Source: Yimella lutea (GTDB taxonomy: Bacteria > Actinomycetota > Actinomycetes > Actinomycetales > Dermatophilaceae). Taken from it: a stretch of DNA of 64,000 nt. The notes beneath the pieces are model-generated. The model was not told the origin of the DNA and ran no database searches. It was given only the letters and a program-made list of their open reading frames with translations. The DNA lies in NCBI RefSeq assembly GCF_006715095.1, contig NZ_VFMO01000001.1, forward strand, positions 248,001 to 312,000, in the 5' to 3' direction. Below are positions 26,851 through 35,488 of the stretch, piece by piece. A program made the position numbers and the translations under genes. The number at the start of each line of letters is the position of its first letter. Position 1 is the stretch's first letter.

Positions 26851-27393
26851 TCAGGCCTGACGAATCGCGGAAATTTCGAACTCCAAGGTGACCTTGTCGG
26901 AGACCAGGACGCCGCCGGTCTCGAGGGCTGCGTTCCAGGTCAGACCGTACTCCGCGCGGTTGACGACGGTCTTGCCCTCGAAGCCGACACGCTGGTTGCC
27001 GAACGGGTCGGTGGCCCCACCCTCGTACTCGAACTCGATGGTAATCGACTTGGTGAGGTCCTTGATGGTCAGGTCGCCGGTGACGACGAGGTCATCGCCC
27101 TTGGCCTGGACGTCGGTGCTCTTGAAGGTGATCGTCGGGTACTTCTCGACGTCGAAGAAGTCGGCGCTCTTCAGGTGCCCGTCACGGTCGGCGTTGCGGG
27201 TGTCGACCGATGCGGTGTCGATCGTGACGTCGATGGACGCATCCTGCAGGTTCTCACCGGTGACGGCCTTGCCGTCGACCTCGTTGAACGAGCCGCGGAC
27301 CTTGGTGACCATCGCGTGGCGGACCACGAAGCCGATGCGGGTGTGCGACGGGTCGATAACGTAGGTGCCGTTCAGCGTGTCGATACCGGACAT
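26851..27393 (-). CDS. YceI-family polyisoprenoid-binding-like protein
   Basis: 180 residues: GTYVIDPSHTRIGFVVRHAMVTKVRGSF, TASVDTRNADRDGHLKS.DFFDVEKYPTITF and the GDLTIKDLTKSI block are all YceI lipocalin-like signatures. The family binds isoprenoid or quinone-like ligands in a beta barrel. No signal peptide is seen, so this copy is probably cytoplasmic. It is divergent from a MarR regulator with two similar palindromes in the gap, so MarR control is likely. Confidence 0.93.
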   Translation of the reverse strand: MSGIDTLNGTYVIDPSHTRIGFVVRHAMVTKVRGSFNEVDGKAVTGENLQDASIDVTIDTASVDTRNADRDGHLKSADFFDVEKYPTITFKSTDVQAKGDDLVVTGDLTIKDLTKSITIEFEYEGGATDPFGNQRVGFEGKTVVNRAEYGLTWNAALETGGVLVSDKVTLEFEISAIRQA

Positions 27394-27443
27394 ATGTAGT
27401 GCTCCTTGTTGAACGCGGTGCGGCCGAGCCGGCGCCGCAGCTG

Positions 27444-27490
27444 TTGTTGACGTGTCACCAACAATAGAGGTGTTATTCTTGACATGTCAA
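27444..27490. promoter_or_regulatory. MarR-type operator pair between yceI and marR
   Basis: The perfect palindrome TTGACATGTCAA (27479-27490) and a related site GTTGACGTGTCACCAAC (27446-27462) lie in the divergent promoter gap. The GACATGTCAACTA core recurs before the LLM monooxygenase gene at 45.6 kb. Confidence 0.65.
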
Positions 27491-27512
27491 CTACGCCGAA
27501 GGGAGCCCGGAA

Positions 27513-28016
27513 ATGAGCGGGAACGAGACACCCGAGCCGCGTTGGCTCGACGACCGACAGCAGCAGGTCTGGCGCCAATGGCTGCTCGCACATCGCGAGT
27601 TGAACGCGCTGATCTCGCGGCAGTTGCAGGCCGACGGCGGACTCTCACTACCCGACTTCGAGGTGTTGGTCGCACTGAGCGAGGCACCTGACCGCCGGTT
27701 GCGCGCCACCGTGCTGGCCGACGGGATGTTCTGGGAGCGCAGCCGACTGTCGCATCAGGTCAAGCGGATGGAAGCACGCGGACTGGTCAGCCGTATCGAC
27801 TGTGAGCAGGACCGCCGCGGTGCCTGGATCGGGATCACGGCCGAGGGTCAAGCCGCGCTCGACAAGGTCGCACCCGGCCACGTCGAGACGGTGCGCCGTC
27901 ACCTGTTCGATCGCCTGGATGAGGCATCGCTGGAGGCCCTGGGCCGCGCGACCAGCGCGGTGCTGGACGGCATCGACGGGCCTGAGGTCACCTACCCGAA
28001 CACGAAGGTTTCCTGA
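27513..28016 (+). CDS. MarR-family transcriptional regulator
   Basis: 167 residues. The winged helix includes LPDFEVLVALSEAPDRRLRATVLADGMFWERSRLSHQVKRMEARGLV and the wing RIDCEQDRRGAWIGITAEGQ. Flanking helices form the dimer. It sits divergent to yceI with palindromes between, the usual autoregulated MarR layout. A near-identical operator half upstream of the LLM/FMN-reductase duo makes that locus a second candidate target. The ligand is unknown. Confidence 0.93.
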   Translation: MSGNETPEPRWLDDRQQQVWRQWLLAHRELNALISRQLQADGGLSLPDFEVLVALSEAPDRRLRATVLADGMFWERSRLSHQVKRMEARGLVSRIDCEQDRRGAWIGITAEGQAALDKVAPGHVETVRRHLFDRLDEASLEALGRATSAVLDGIDGPEVTYPNTKVS

Positions 28017-28123
28017 TCCGAGGAGGTTTCCTCCTTCCCGGAACGGTGATCGAACCTTCTCAACGGTAGAGAACCTTCTGCGTCCGACCGGCGACCGTCC
28101 CCCTGGTTTGACAGGATCGACCC

Positions 28124-29584
28124 ATGCTCAAGGGCCACCTCTTCCTACTGCACGCCGACCTGGCCGATGTCGCGTACGACGCGATCGTCCTGCCCACTGA
28201 CTCCACCTTCTCGGTGCGTGAGGAATGGACGAAGCTCGGCGTCGACACCAGCAAGCCCGCACGCTTCGACGAACAGCACTTCGGCAGGACCGGTCGCACC
28301 TGGTGGGTCGACGTAACCGACCGCGGACGCTCGGACGCTGACGCGCTCGTCGCGCACCTCGCCGCTTGTCTGGACGATGTCGCCGCGACACTGAACACCC
28401 GCCTGGCGCGGGTCGCCGTCCCGGTGCTCGGCGTCGGCGGTGGCGGGCTCGACGACGAATCCGGCTCTGTCCAAGGCCGATTGCTCGACGTACTGGTGAA
28501 AGCCGCCGAGCATCACGTGCTCGACATCCTGCTCACGACCATCGACGAGCGTCGTTTCCAGGCACTTCAGGACGCCCGACTCGGGGATCCGACGCGATGG
28601 TTCCCGGGGTTCGCACAGTCCGGGCGTCCGGACGAGCCCACGCTCTCCCTGGCGCAGACCCTCGGCACCCGCGCCCGCAAGGGTGAACTGTCGCTCTTCC
28701 TCGGCGCAGGCGTGAGCGTCGGTGCCGGACTTCCCGATTGGCGCACCCTCGTTGCCCGGATCGTGGCAGCCGCGAAGTTGCCGGACACGATCACGCCCCA
28801 GTCGTTCGGCGAACTGTCGCTGCTGGATCAGGCCGAGTTGCTGCAGCGGCGCGACCCGAAGTTCGCCTCGGCGGTCGTCGATCAGGTCAAGACGGTCAAG
28901 CGTCCCGGGCTGTCGCATCTGCTGCTCGCCGCGCTACGGGTTCAGCAGTCGGCCACCACCAACTACGACGATCTCTACGAACGTGCGGTGAGTTCCGCCG
29001 ACCACCGCATACGCCTGGCGGTGTTGCCGTACGAACGGCGCACCGACGGACGGCCCTGGCTGCTGAAGATGCACGGCGATGTGCAGCATCCGGACGACAT
29101 CGTGCTCACCCGCTCACAGTTCGCGGCGTACGACGCACGGCATCGGCCGGCCGGCGCACTGTTCCAGTCGATGTTGTTGACCTCGCACCTACTGGTCATC
29201 GGAGCATCGCTGACGGACGACAACGTGCTGCGACTGGTGCACCAGGTGCGCGACTACCTGCGGCCGACAGCCGGCACCGCGAACTTCGGCACCGTACTGA
29301 GTCTTCATCCCGACCCGGCGCGCTCGGCGCTCTGGCAGGACGAACTCGACTGGATCAGCGTCGACCGGGAGGGTGACGACCCCGGACGGGTGCTCGAGAT
29401 CTTCCTGGACGCCGTCGCCATGCATGCCTGGTCGGCATCGACCAGCGTCCTGGACGAACGCTTCGACAGTCAGTTGACCATCGACGAGCGCGACCTTGCG
29501 CAACGAGTGCGCGAGATTGCCAGCGAGGTCGAGAGACAGACCGGCCACGCCTGGCAGGGACTCAAAGGCGCCCTGCGACTCTGA
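28124..29584 (+). CDS. SIR2-domain protein with N-terminal macro-like domain, candidate NAD-consuming defence protein
   Basis: 486 residues. The N-terminal part (1-150) looks macro-like: DAIVLPTDS near the start, RVAVPVLGVGGGG at 96-108 and a C-terminal helix with RFQALQDAR. Residues about 185-430 form a SIR2-like domain: nucleotide-binding GELSLFLGAGVSVGAGLPDW, SATTNYDDLYE (catalytic-type Asn280), LLKMHGDV (His317) and LLVIGASLTDDNV. This set (GAGxS, TTNYD, KxHG, IGxSxxD) is that of the SIR2 domains in bacterial anti-phage systems, which hydrolyse NAD+. The macro-like half could bind ADP-ribose products or signals. It stands alone between marR and gabT; no partner gene is evident. The macro assignment is tentative. 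Confidence 0.8.
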   Translation: MLKGHLFLLHADLADVAYDAIVLPTDSTFSVREEWTKLGVDTSKPARFDEQHFGRTGRTWWVDVTDRGRSDADALVAHLAACLDDVAATLNTRLARVAVPVLGVGGGGLDDESGSVQGRLLDVLVKAAEHHVLDILLTTIDERRFQALQDARLGDPTRWFPGFAQSGRPDEPTLSLAQTLGTRARKGELSLFLGAGVSVGAGLPDWRTLVARIVAAAKLPDTITPQSFGELSLLDQAELLQRRDPKFASAVVDQVKTVKRPGLSHLLLAALRVQQSATTNYDDLYERAVSSADHRIRLAVLPYERRTDGRPWLLKMHGDVQHPDDIVLTRSQFAAYDARHRPAGALFQSMLLTSHLLVIGASLTDDNVLRLVHQVRDYLRPTAGTANFGTVLSLHPDPARSALWQDELDWISVDREGDDPGRVLEIFLDAVAMHAWSASTSVLDERFDSQLTIDERDLAQRVREIASEVERQTGHAWQGLKGALRL

Positions 29585-29595
29585 TCGCTCAGAGT
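29578..29595. terminator. Small hairpin spanning two convergent stops
   Basis: ACTCTGA-TCGC-TCAGAGT: the 7-bp stem overlaps the stop codons of the SIR2 gene (+) and gabT (-), which are only 4 bp apart. Confidence 0.45.
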
Positions 29596-30935
29596 GCGTC
29601 GATCGCTTCCCCGATCACGTCGAGGCCTTCGTCCAGTTCTTCGTCGCTGATGATCAACGGCGGGAGCAGGCGGATGACGTTGCCGAAAGTGCCGCAGGTC
29701 AACGTCAGCACGCCCTGCGAATTGGCTTGAGCAGCAACCTTCTTGGCTGCATCCGCATTCGGGGTGATGCCGTCGTCGGTGACGAACTCGATCGCCAGCA
29801 TCGCTCCACGACCGCGCGCCTCACCGACGTACGGGGACGACTGCACGAAGCTTTCCAGGCGCGGCATCGCCACCGCTTCGATCTGTTTCGCACGACCGAC
29901 CAGGTCATCGCTCTCGATGACCTCGATCGCCGCGAGCGCAGCAGCACAGGCCACCGGGTTGCCGGCGTACGTACCGCCGATGCCACCGACCGGCGCCGCG
30001 TTCATGATCTCGGCCCGCCCGGTGACCGCGGAGATCGGCATGCCACCACCGAGCGCCTTGGCGGTGGTGATGAGGTCGGGCTCGATGTTCTCGAACTCGG
30101 AGGCGAAAAGCGTTCCGGTACGGGCGAATCCGGTCTGAATCTCGTCGGCGACGAACACGATGCCGTGCTCACGCGCGAAGTCCTGCACACCCTTGAGGAA
30201 GCCGGGCTCGGGAGCGATGAAACCGCCCTCCCCCGCGATCGGCTCGGCCACGATGCAGGCGACGTTACCGGCACCGATCTGGGTCAGCACCATTTCCTTC
30301 AGCATCGCCAGCGCCTCGGACGCAGCGTTCTCGCGCCCGTTCGGCCAGCGGAAGCCGTACGCGGTCGGCGTCCGGTACACCTCGGTCGCGAACGGACCGA
30401 ATCCCTGCTTGTAGGGCACGTTCTTCGCGGTCATCGACATCGTCATGTGCGTGCGCCCGTGGTACGCGTGATCGAGGACGACGACTGCCGGGCGACCGGT
30501 GTAGGCGCGGGCGATCTTCACGGCGTTCTCGATCGCCTCCGCACCACTGGTGAACAGCGCGCTGCGCTTGTCGAAGTCGCCCGGCGTCAACTCGTTCAGC
30601 TTCGCGCAGACGTCGACGAAGCCTTGGTACTCGGTCACCATGAAGCAGGTGTGGATCGCCGACTTCGCTTGTGCAGCAACGGCTTCAGCGACCTTCGGGT
30701 TCGCCGCACCGACACTGGTCACTGCGATACCGGACGCGAAGTCGATCAGCTTGTTGTCGTCGACGTCGACCAGCATCGAACCCTCGACATGGTCGATGAA
30801 GATCGGCGAGGTGACACCGAATCCGCTGGAGACGGCCTTCTCGCGAGCAGCGTGCAGTTCACGGGACTTCGGACCCGGGATCTGCGTGCGCAACTGACGG
30901 ATCGACGCGACGGTCGCTGACTGTGACTCGGACAT
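29589..30935 (-). CDS. gabT: 4-aminobutyrate aminotransferase (class III PLP enzyme)
   Basis: 448 residues. The enzyme transfers the amino group of GABA to 2-oxoglutarate, giving succinate semialdehyde. Motifs: FTSGAEAIENAVKIARAYTG, HAYHGRTHMTMSMT, IAEPI-type VAEPIAGEGGFI, FVADEIQTGFARTGTLFASE and the PLP-Lys in TTAKALGGGMP. The ATG at 30935 has GGGAG upstream; a longer frame from 30962 is less likely. No succinate-semialdehyde dehydrogenase is adjacent. Other omega-amino acids may be accepted. Confidence 0.92.
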   Translation of the reverse strand: MSESQSATVASIRQLRTQIPGPKSRELHAAREKAVSSGFGVTSPIFIDHVEGSMLVDVDDNKLIDFASGIAVTSVGAANPKVAEAVAAQAKSAIHTCFMVTEYQGFVDVCAKLNELTPGDFDKRSALFTSGAEAIENAVKIARAYTGRPAVVVLDHAYHGRTHMTMSMTAKNVPYKQGFGPFATEVYRTPTAYGFRWPNGRENAASEALAMLKEMVLTQIGAGNVACIVAEPIAGEGGFIAPEPGFLKGVQDFAREHGIVFVADEIQTGFARTGTLFASEFENIEPDLITTAKALGGGMPISAVTGRAEIMNAAPVGGIGGTYAGNPVACAAALAAIEVIESDDLVGRAKQIEAVAMPRLESFVQSSPYVGEARGRGAMLAIEFVTDDGITPNADAAKKVAAQANSQGVLTLTCGTFGNVIRLLPPLIISDEELDEGLDVIGEAIDAL

Positions 30936-31059
30936 TGTGACGGCTCCCGAACGTGGTGACATTTCGAAGTCGAACTCTTGAGCCCGACCTGGCCAACGGT
31001 ATGCCCTCGTCCGCGACTTGTCTCCCGGGACTGTCGGACCGTGCTCCTACAGTGGTGCC

Positions 31060-31773
31060 ATGACCTCGACGACTCCTCCCGAACCGCTTCCGGTCGAGGT
31101 GAGTCGCCGCTTTCCACACAATTACGCGGTGCTCGACGTCGAGACCACCGGACTCGACCCGCGCCACCACCGCGTCCTGCAGGTCGCGGTCACCCAACTC
31201 GATGCATCCGGGTCGATCGAGCGACGCTGGAGCACGTTGGTCGATCCAGGCGTCGACCCGGGTCCCGTCGACCTCCACGGCATCACTGCCGAGCGCCTGG
31301 CCGGAGCGCCCACGTTCGCCCAGATCGCACCGACCGTCGCCGACCTCGTCCGTGATCGTGTCGTCGTGGCGCACAACGCACGTTTCGACTGGGCCTTTCT
31401 CGCCGCCGAGGCCAAACGCGTCGGCTCGACGTTGCCCACTCGCGAGCGCCTGTGCACGATCGAGCTGACCCGCGCGCTGAAGACTCCTGCGGCCACGTTC
31501 TCCCTCGAATCCCTGTGCACTTACTGGGACGTCCCACAGGCCAGACCGCACGACGCCGAGGACGACGTCCGGGTGCTCGTCGAGGTGCTGCGCCACGCAC
31601 TCACCGACGCCCACACCCAGCGCATCGCGCTTCCGATTCGTGATCCGTACGCCCGGATTCCGTTGCGTCGCAAGCTTCGTCGTCGTTACCGTCGTCTTCG
31701 GTGGAAGCTGCGCCGCCGCTGGAACAACATCCGCGCTCACGCACACGGTGTGCCGCATAACCCTCAGGCATAA
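31060..31773 (+). CDS. DEDDh 3'-5' exonuclease (DnaQ/epsilon-like)
   Basis: 237 residues. Exo I AVLDVETTGLDP (catalytic Asp and Glu), Exo II VVAHNARFDWAFLAAE and Exo III RPHDAEDDVRVL (His and Asp) are all intact. The C-terminal ~45 residues are very basic (KLRRRYRRLRWKLRRRW), which may aid nucleic-acid binding. It belongs with stand-alone epsilon-like exonucleases of actinobacteria used in DNA repair or RNA turnover. The start is at the ATG at 31060. Confidence 0.88.
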   Translation: MTSTTPPEPLPVEVSRRFPHNYAVLDVETTGLDPRHHRVLQVAVTQLDASGSIERRWSTLVDPGVDPGPVDLHGITAERLAGAPTFAQIAPTVADLVRDRVVVAHNARFDWAFLAAEAKRVGSTLPTRERLCTIELTRALKTPAATFSLESLCTYWDVPQARPHDAEDDVRVLVEVLRHALTDAHTQRIALPIRDPYARIPLRRKLRRRYRRLRWKLRRRWNNIRAHAHGVPHNPQA

Positions 31774-31972
31774 CTCCTCGGTGCCGGTAAAGCGCACCCC
31801 TGCTCATCGGTAAGGAAACGGTCAGCGCGAGGACGTCTCCGATCAAGGTTTCGTCTTGCCTTGGTCAAGCTTTGTCAAAGCCACTGTCCTACTAACGGAC
31901 GCAGGGAGCACTCTCAGCGAACGGCGTGTCACCCCGCACGCCGTTCCCTTTCCCGCTCCGTAGGAGGAGTAC

Positions 31973-34006
31973 ATGAAGCGCACAGCGCTCGGCCCCGTGG
32001 CCCTCGGTTCCGTTGCCGCCCTCACGTTCGGCACACCTGCCGACGCGGCGCACGTCGCCGCCCCCAAGGCCGCTGCCCCCGCGGCCGCCATGTCGGTCAC
32101 CCCGGCCACCTACGCCGGTCAGATGGCGGCGGCCGGCAAGGCGGCCGGCGACACCGCGAAGTCCCTCGGCCTCGGCGCCAAGGAGAAGCTGGTCGTCAAG
32201 TCGGTCATCACCGACCCGGACGGCTCCACGCACACCCGCTACGACCGCACCTACGCCGGGATGAAGGTCATCGGCGGCGACCTCATCGTCAAGCGTGACG
32301 CGGGCGGCAAGATCGTCGACACCATCTGGAACGTCGAGGCGAAGGTCTCGCTGCCGTCCGGTACCGCGAAGGTCACCGACGCCGGCGCCCGCCAGAAAGC
32401 GGTCGGCCACAGCGCCGAGCGCACCAAGGACGGCGCGCCGAAGCAGGTCAAGGCGACGAAGTCCGAGCAGGCCGTCATCCTTCACGCCGACGGCACCGCG
32501 AGCCTCGTCCGCGCCGTCACCACCGAGGGCGTCGCGCACAACCAGACCCCGAGCCGCCAGGTCGTGATGGTCGACGCGTCGACCGGCGCCGTGGTCTCCT
32601 CGAGCGAGAAGATCCACGCCGGCACCGGTCGCGGCGTGTTCGTCGGCAGCGTGAGCCTGTCGACCACGTACTCGGGTGGCGCCTACCAGTTGCGCAACCC
32701 GAACACCGGCAATTACACGACCGACATGAACAACGGCACCTCCGGCACCGGCACCCAGTTCACCGACTCCGACGATGCGTGGGGCACCGGTTCCACCAGC
32801 AGCCGTCAGTCGGCGGCCGTCGATGCACAGTTCGGCGCCGACACCACGTTCGCCTACTTCAAGGACGTGCTCGGCCGTAACGGCATCTGGAACAACGGTA
32901 CCGGCGCTCGTAGCCGCGTCCACTACGGCGACAGCTACGTCAACGCCTTCTGGGACGGTACCCAGATGACTTACGGCGACGGCCGCAACAACGCTGCCCC
33001 GCTGACCGAACTCGATGTCGCCTCGCACGAGATGACCCACGGCGTCACCGAGAACACCGCGAACCTCGACTACGGCAACCCGGGCGCCGGCCGCTACGTG
33101 GAGTCGGGTGGCCTCAACGAGGCGACCTCGGACATCTTCGGCGTCGCCGTCGAGTTCCACGCGGCTCTTCCCGCCGACAACCCCGACTACTACATGGGTG
33201 AGCTGATCAACCTCAACGGCAACGGCACGCCGCTGCGTTACATGGACAAGCCGAGCAAGGACGGCGTCAGCCTGGACTGCTACTCCTCCAGCACCATCAC
33301 CGTCGACCCGCACTACTCCTCCGGCCCGCTGAACCACTGGTTCTACATGGCTGCCGAAGGGTCGGGTTCGAAGACGATCAACGGGGTCTCCTACAACTCG
33401 CCGACTTGTGGTGGCGCACCGGCGGTCACAGGCGCAGGACGGACCAATATCGAGAAGGTCTGGTACCGCACCCTGTCCACCAAGCTCACCACGAGCTCGA
33501 ACTACCGGGCAGCTCGTGAAGGTGCGATCAAGTCGGCGATCGAGCTGTACGGCTCGAGCAGCGCGGTCTGCACCGCGGTCGAGAAGGCGTTCAACGCGAT
33601 CACCGTTCCCAAGGGCACGGCGGCCTGCTCCGGCACCACCGACCCCGGCCCGACCGACCCGACGCCGACCGGCAGCGAGCGTGTCACCAACGGTGGCTTC
33701 GAATCCGGTAGCACCGGTTGGACCGGCACCAGCGGACCGATCACGAACAACACCGGCCGCACCGCGCACAGCGGCAGCTGGAAGATGTGGCTCGGCGGAA
33801 ACGGTACGACCTCCTCGGAGTACGAGCAGCAGACGGTGACCATCCCGTCGACGTCCACCTCGGCCACCCTCACCTACTGGGTGTCCGTGGACTCGTCCGA
33901 GACCACCTCGTACACCGCGTACGACAAGGCATCGGTGACGGTGACCCCGTCCGGCGGCACGGCCCGCACGGTTGCTTCGTACTCGAACCTGACCAAGGGT
34001 GCGTAG
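31973..34006 (+). CDS. Secreted M4-family metallopeptidase (thermolysin-like), C-terminal domain cut by an amber codon
   Basis: 677 residues to the TAG at 34004. AGGAGG sits before the ATG. Signal peptide (Ala-rich), FTP/PepSY propeptide (about 45-200), then the catalytic domain with HEMTH (Zn His352, Glu353, His356) and ESGGLNEATSDIFG (Zn Glu), and the late catalytic His region in HYSSGPLNHWFYMA. A Pro/Thr linker leads to a CBM/jelly-roll-type domain that starts ERVTNGGFESGSTGW. The TAG falls inside this domain. The same frame continues for 40 more codons (34007-34126) with a good fold end ([22 protein letters not shown]) to a TGA at 34127. The protease domain itself is intact. Confidence 0.92.
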   Translation: MKRTALGPVALGSVAALTFGTPADAAHVAAPKAAAPAAAMSVTPATYAGQMAAAGKAAGDTAKSLGLGAKEKLVVKSVITDPDGSTHTRYDRTYAGMKVIGGDLIVKRDAGGKIVDTIWNVEAKVSLPSGTAKVTDAGARQKAVGHSAERTKDGAPKQVKATKSEQAVILHADGTASLVRAVTTEGVAHNQTPSRQVVMVDASTGAVVSSSEKIHAGTGRGVFVGSVSLSTTYSGGAYQLRNPNTGNYTTDMNNGTSGTGTQFTDSDDAWGTGSTSSRQSAAVDAQFGADTTFAYFKDVLGRNGIWNNGTGARSRVHYGDSYVNAFWDGTQMTYGDGRNNAAPLTELDVASHEMTHGVTENTANLDYGNPGAGRYVESGGLNEATSDIFGVAVEFHAALPADNPDYYMGELINLNGNGTPLRYMDKPSKDGVSLDCYSSSTITVDPHYSSGPLNHWFYMAAEGSGSKTINGVSYNSPTCGGAPAVTGAGRTNIEKVWYRTLSTKLTTSSNYRAAREGAIKSAIELYGSSSAVCTAVEKAFNAITVPKGTAACSGTTDPGPTDPTPTGSERVTNGGFESGSTGWTGTSGPITNNTGRTAHSGSWKMWLGGNGTTSSEYEQQTVTIPSTSTSATLTYWVSVDSSETTSYTAYDKASVTVTPSGGTARTVASYSNLTKGA

Positions 34007-34129
34007 AAGCAGGTCACGGTCGACCTGTCCGCCTACAAGGGCCAGTCGGTCACGTTGAAGTTCTCGGCCACGGAGGACTCCTCCGCCCAGACGAGCTTCG
34101 TCTTCGACGACGTCTCGATCAAGGCTTGA
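34007..34129 (+). pseudogene. Severed 3' end of the M4 metallopeptidase gene
   Basis: Directly in frame after the TAG at 34004-34006, it encodes [15 protein letters not shown]...[10 protein letters not shown] and a natural TGA. This is the missing last strand set of the C-terminal binding domain. One base change at the TAG would restore a 718-codon frame. Expression would need readthrough. Confidence 0.8.
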
Positions 34130-34150
34130 TCGAACGCGTCTGCTGGACGT

Positions 34151-34186
34151 GAAGTGGCCGGGTCCGCGGGGGGACCCGGCCACTTC
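34151..34186 (+). terminator. Rho-independent terminator of the M4 peptidase gene
   Basis: GAAGTGGCCGGGTCC / GGACCCGGCCACTTC, 15-bp perfect stem with a 6-nt loop. The rest of the gap to 34443 shows no clear feature. Confidence 0.92.
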
Positions 34187-34443
34187 GCCATTCTCTTTGC
34201 CTGTCAGACCAATTCCCGATCCGGCACGTGCTGCAACCTGCTCGGCCAACCGGATCTTCGCTCCGATGTCCAGGTTCAGTGCAGTGACCAGCACCCCCCG
34301 GACGATGACGGTCTTTCCCCTCGGTCTGCGTTGACGAACCTAACCCTCCTCCCCAGGGGTGGGCAGCACACTCCCGTCCACTGGCGGGTTCGAGGTCGGG
34401 CCAACCCGACACGGCGGACGACCCGCCTCGTTAGGGTCGGGTC

Positions 34444-35430
34444 ATGAACCGGTCCTATTGCGCCCTGTACGTCGATGCCGGATACCTGTTGGCGGCCACC
34501 GCCACCTGCGTCTCGGGGAGTTCGTTGCGTGCCGGTGTGGTCGTGGACCATCAGCGTTTGATCGAGCAGCTCATCGCGCAGGCGGAACGGCTGAGCGGAC
34601 TGCCGTTGCTGCGCGTCAACTGGTACGACTCCGGCGGTCAGCGTGGTGGCAACCCGGACGAACTTCAGGAACGCATCGGCATGCTGCCGCGCGTGAAACT
34701 GCGCTTGGGACGCCTGTCGTACGGCGGCGAGCAGAAGGGTGTCGACCTGCGCATCGGGCTCGACCTCGCCACCCACAGCCGCAACCGGATCGTCGACATC
34801 ATCTATCTGCTCAGCGGCGACGACGATCTCACCGAAGCAGTGGAGGAAGCTCAGCACCTCGGCGCCCAGGTGATCGTGTTGGCCGTGCCGGACAAGGACG
34901 GGAACCCCAACGGTGTCTCCAAGCACCTGTGGCGCGAGGCCGACGACGTCCAGCTCGTCGATCCGTCGATCATCGACGACACCGTGTTCGTGCGCACCAC
35001 GCCGGCTCCCGCCCCCGAGCAGCCTTCGGCCAGCGAAACCGCTGAACCGCAAGTAGATTCGGCGCCTACTCCCACGAGTATCGGCGCTCGCCCGAGCCCG
35101 AAACAGATGCCCGCCAGGCGGGTCGACCGACCGGCGCCCATCCCGGTACCGATTGACTTCGACCGGGTCGACCCGGCGATGTTGGTCACCGCCGACGAGG
35201 AGGCCGCGATCACCGCGGTCAGCAAGGCCGTCGTGTCGTCGTGGATGCGTTCGGCGTCGCCGAGCGCACGCGCTCACCTGCTGGAGCGCAAGCCGTCGAT
35301 ACCGCCGGAACTCGACCGGGCGCTGCTGGTCGACCTGTCCGGTCGCCTCGGTGTCTACGAGATCAGCGAGCCCACCCGTTTTCGGCTTCGTACCCGATTC
35401 TGGGACGTCGCCGAGGAATTCGCCGAGTAG
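34444..35430 (+). CDS. NYN-domain (PIN-like, LabA/DUF88-type) putative ribonuclease
   Basis: 328 residues. The N-terminal NYN/PIN-like domain (1-170) keeps the acidic site: Asp11 in YVDAGYLL, Asp101 in GVDLRIGLDLA and the SGDDDL cluster at 124-129. These proteins are metal-dependent RNases. A Pro/Ala-rich spacer (about 185-235) leads to a small C-terminal helical domain (about 240-328) containing RAHLLERKPSIPPELDRALL, probably a winged-helix/OST-HTH-like RNA-binding unit, though I am not sure. It is monocistronic, followed by a terminator. The target RNA is unknown. Confidence 0.82.
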   Translation: MNRSYCALYVDAGYLLAATATCVSGSSLRAGVVVDHQRLIEQLIAQAERLSGLPLLRVNWYDSGGQRGGNPDELQERIGMLPRVKLRLGRLSYGGEQKGVDLRIGLDLATHSRNRIVDIIYLLSGDDDLTEAVEEAQHLGAQVIVLAVPDKDGNPNGVSKHLWREADDVQLVDPSIIDDTVFVRTTPAPAPEQPSASETAEPQVDSAPTPTSIGARPSPKQMPARRVDRPAPIPVPIDFDRVDPAMLVTADEEAAITAVSKAVVSSWMRSASPSARAHLLERKPSIPPELDRALLVDLSGRLGVYEISEPTRFRLRTRFWDVAEEFAE

Positions 35431-35443
35431 CGGGAGCAAACGA

Positions 35444-35469
35444 AAAGTGGCCGCAGGAGCGGCCACTTT
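35444..35469. terminator. Bidirectional terminator
   Basis: AAAGTGGCCGC / GCGGCCACTTT, 11-bp perfect stem with loop agga, between the NYN gene and convergent pckG. Confidence 0.9.
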
Positions 35470-35488
35470 CGTTGATTACGGGTGTAGG

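Noticed and set aside
31892..34294. 800-codon minus-strand frame opposite the M4 protease
   Set aside because: Biased GC at third positions makes long antisense frames. The plus strand has signal peptide, HEMTH motif and ribosome-binding site.
34187..34443. Minus-strand frame with ALNLDIGAKIRLAEQV in the gap after the M4 gene
   Set aside because: It looks protein-like for about 45 codons but has no stop before the terminator, no start context and no family I recognise; probably chance.
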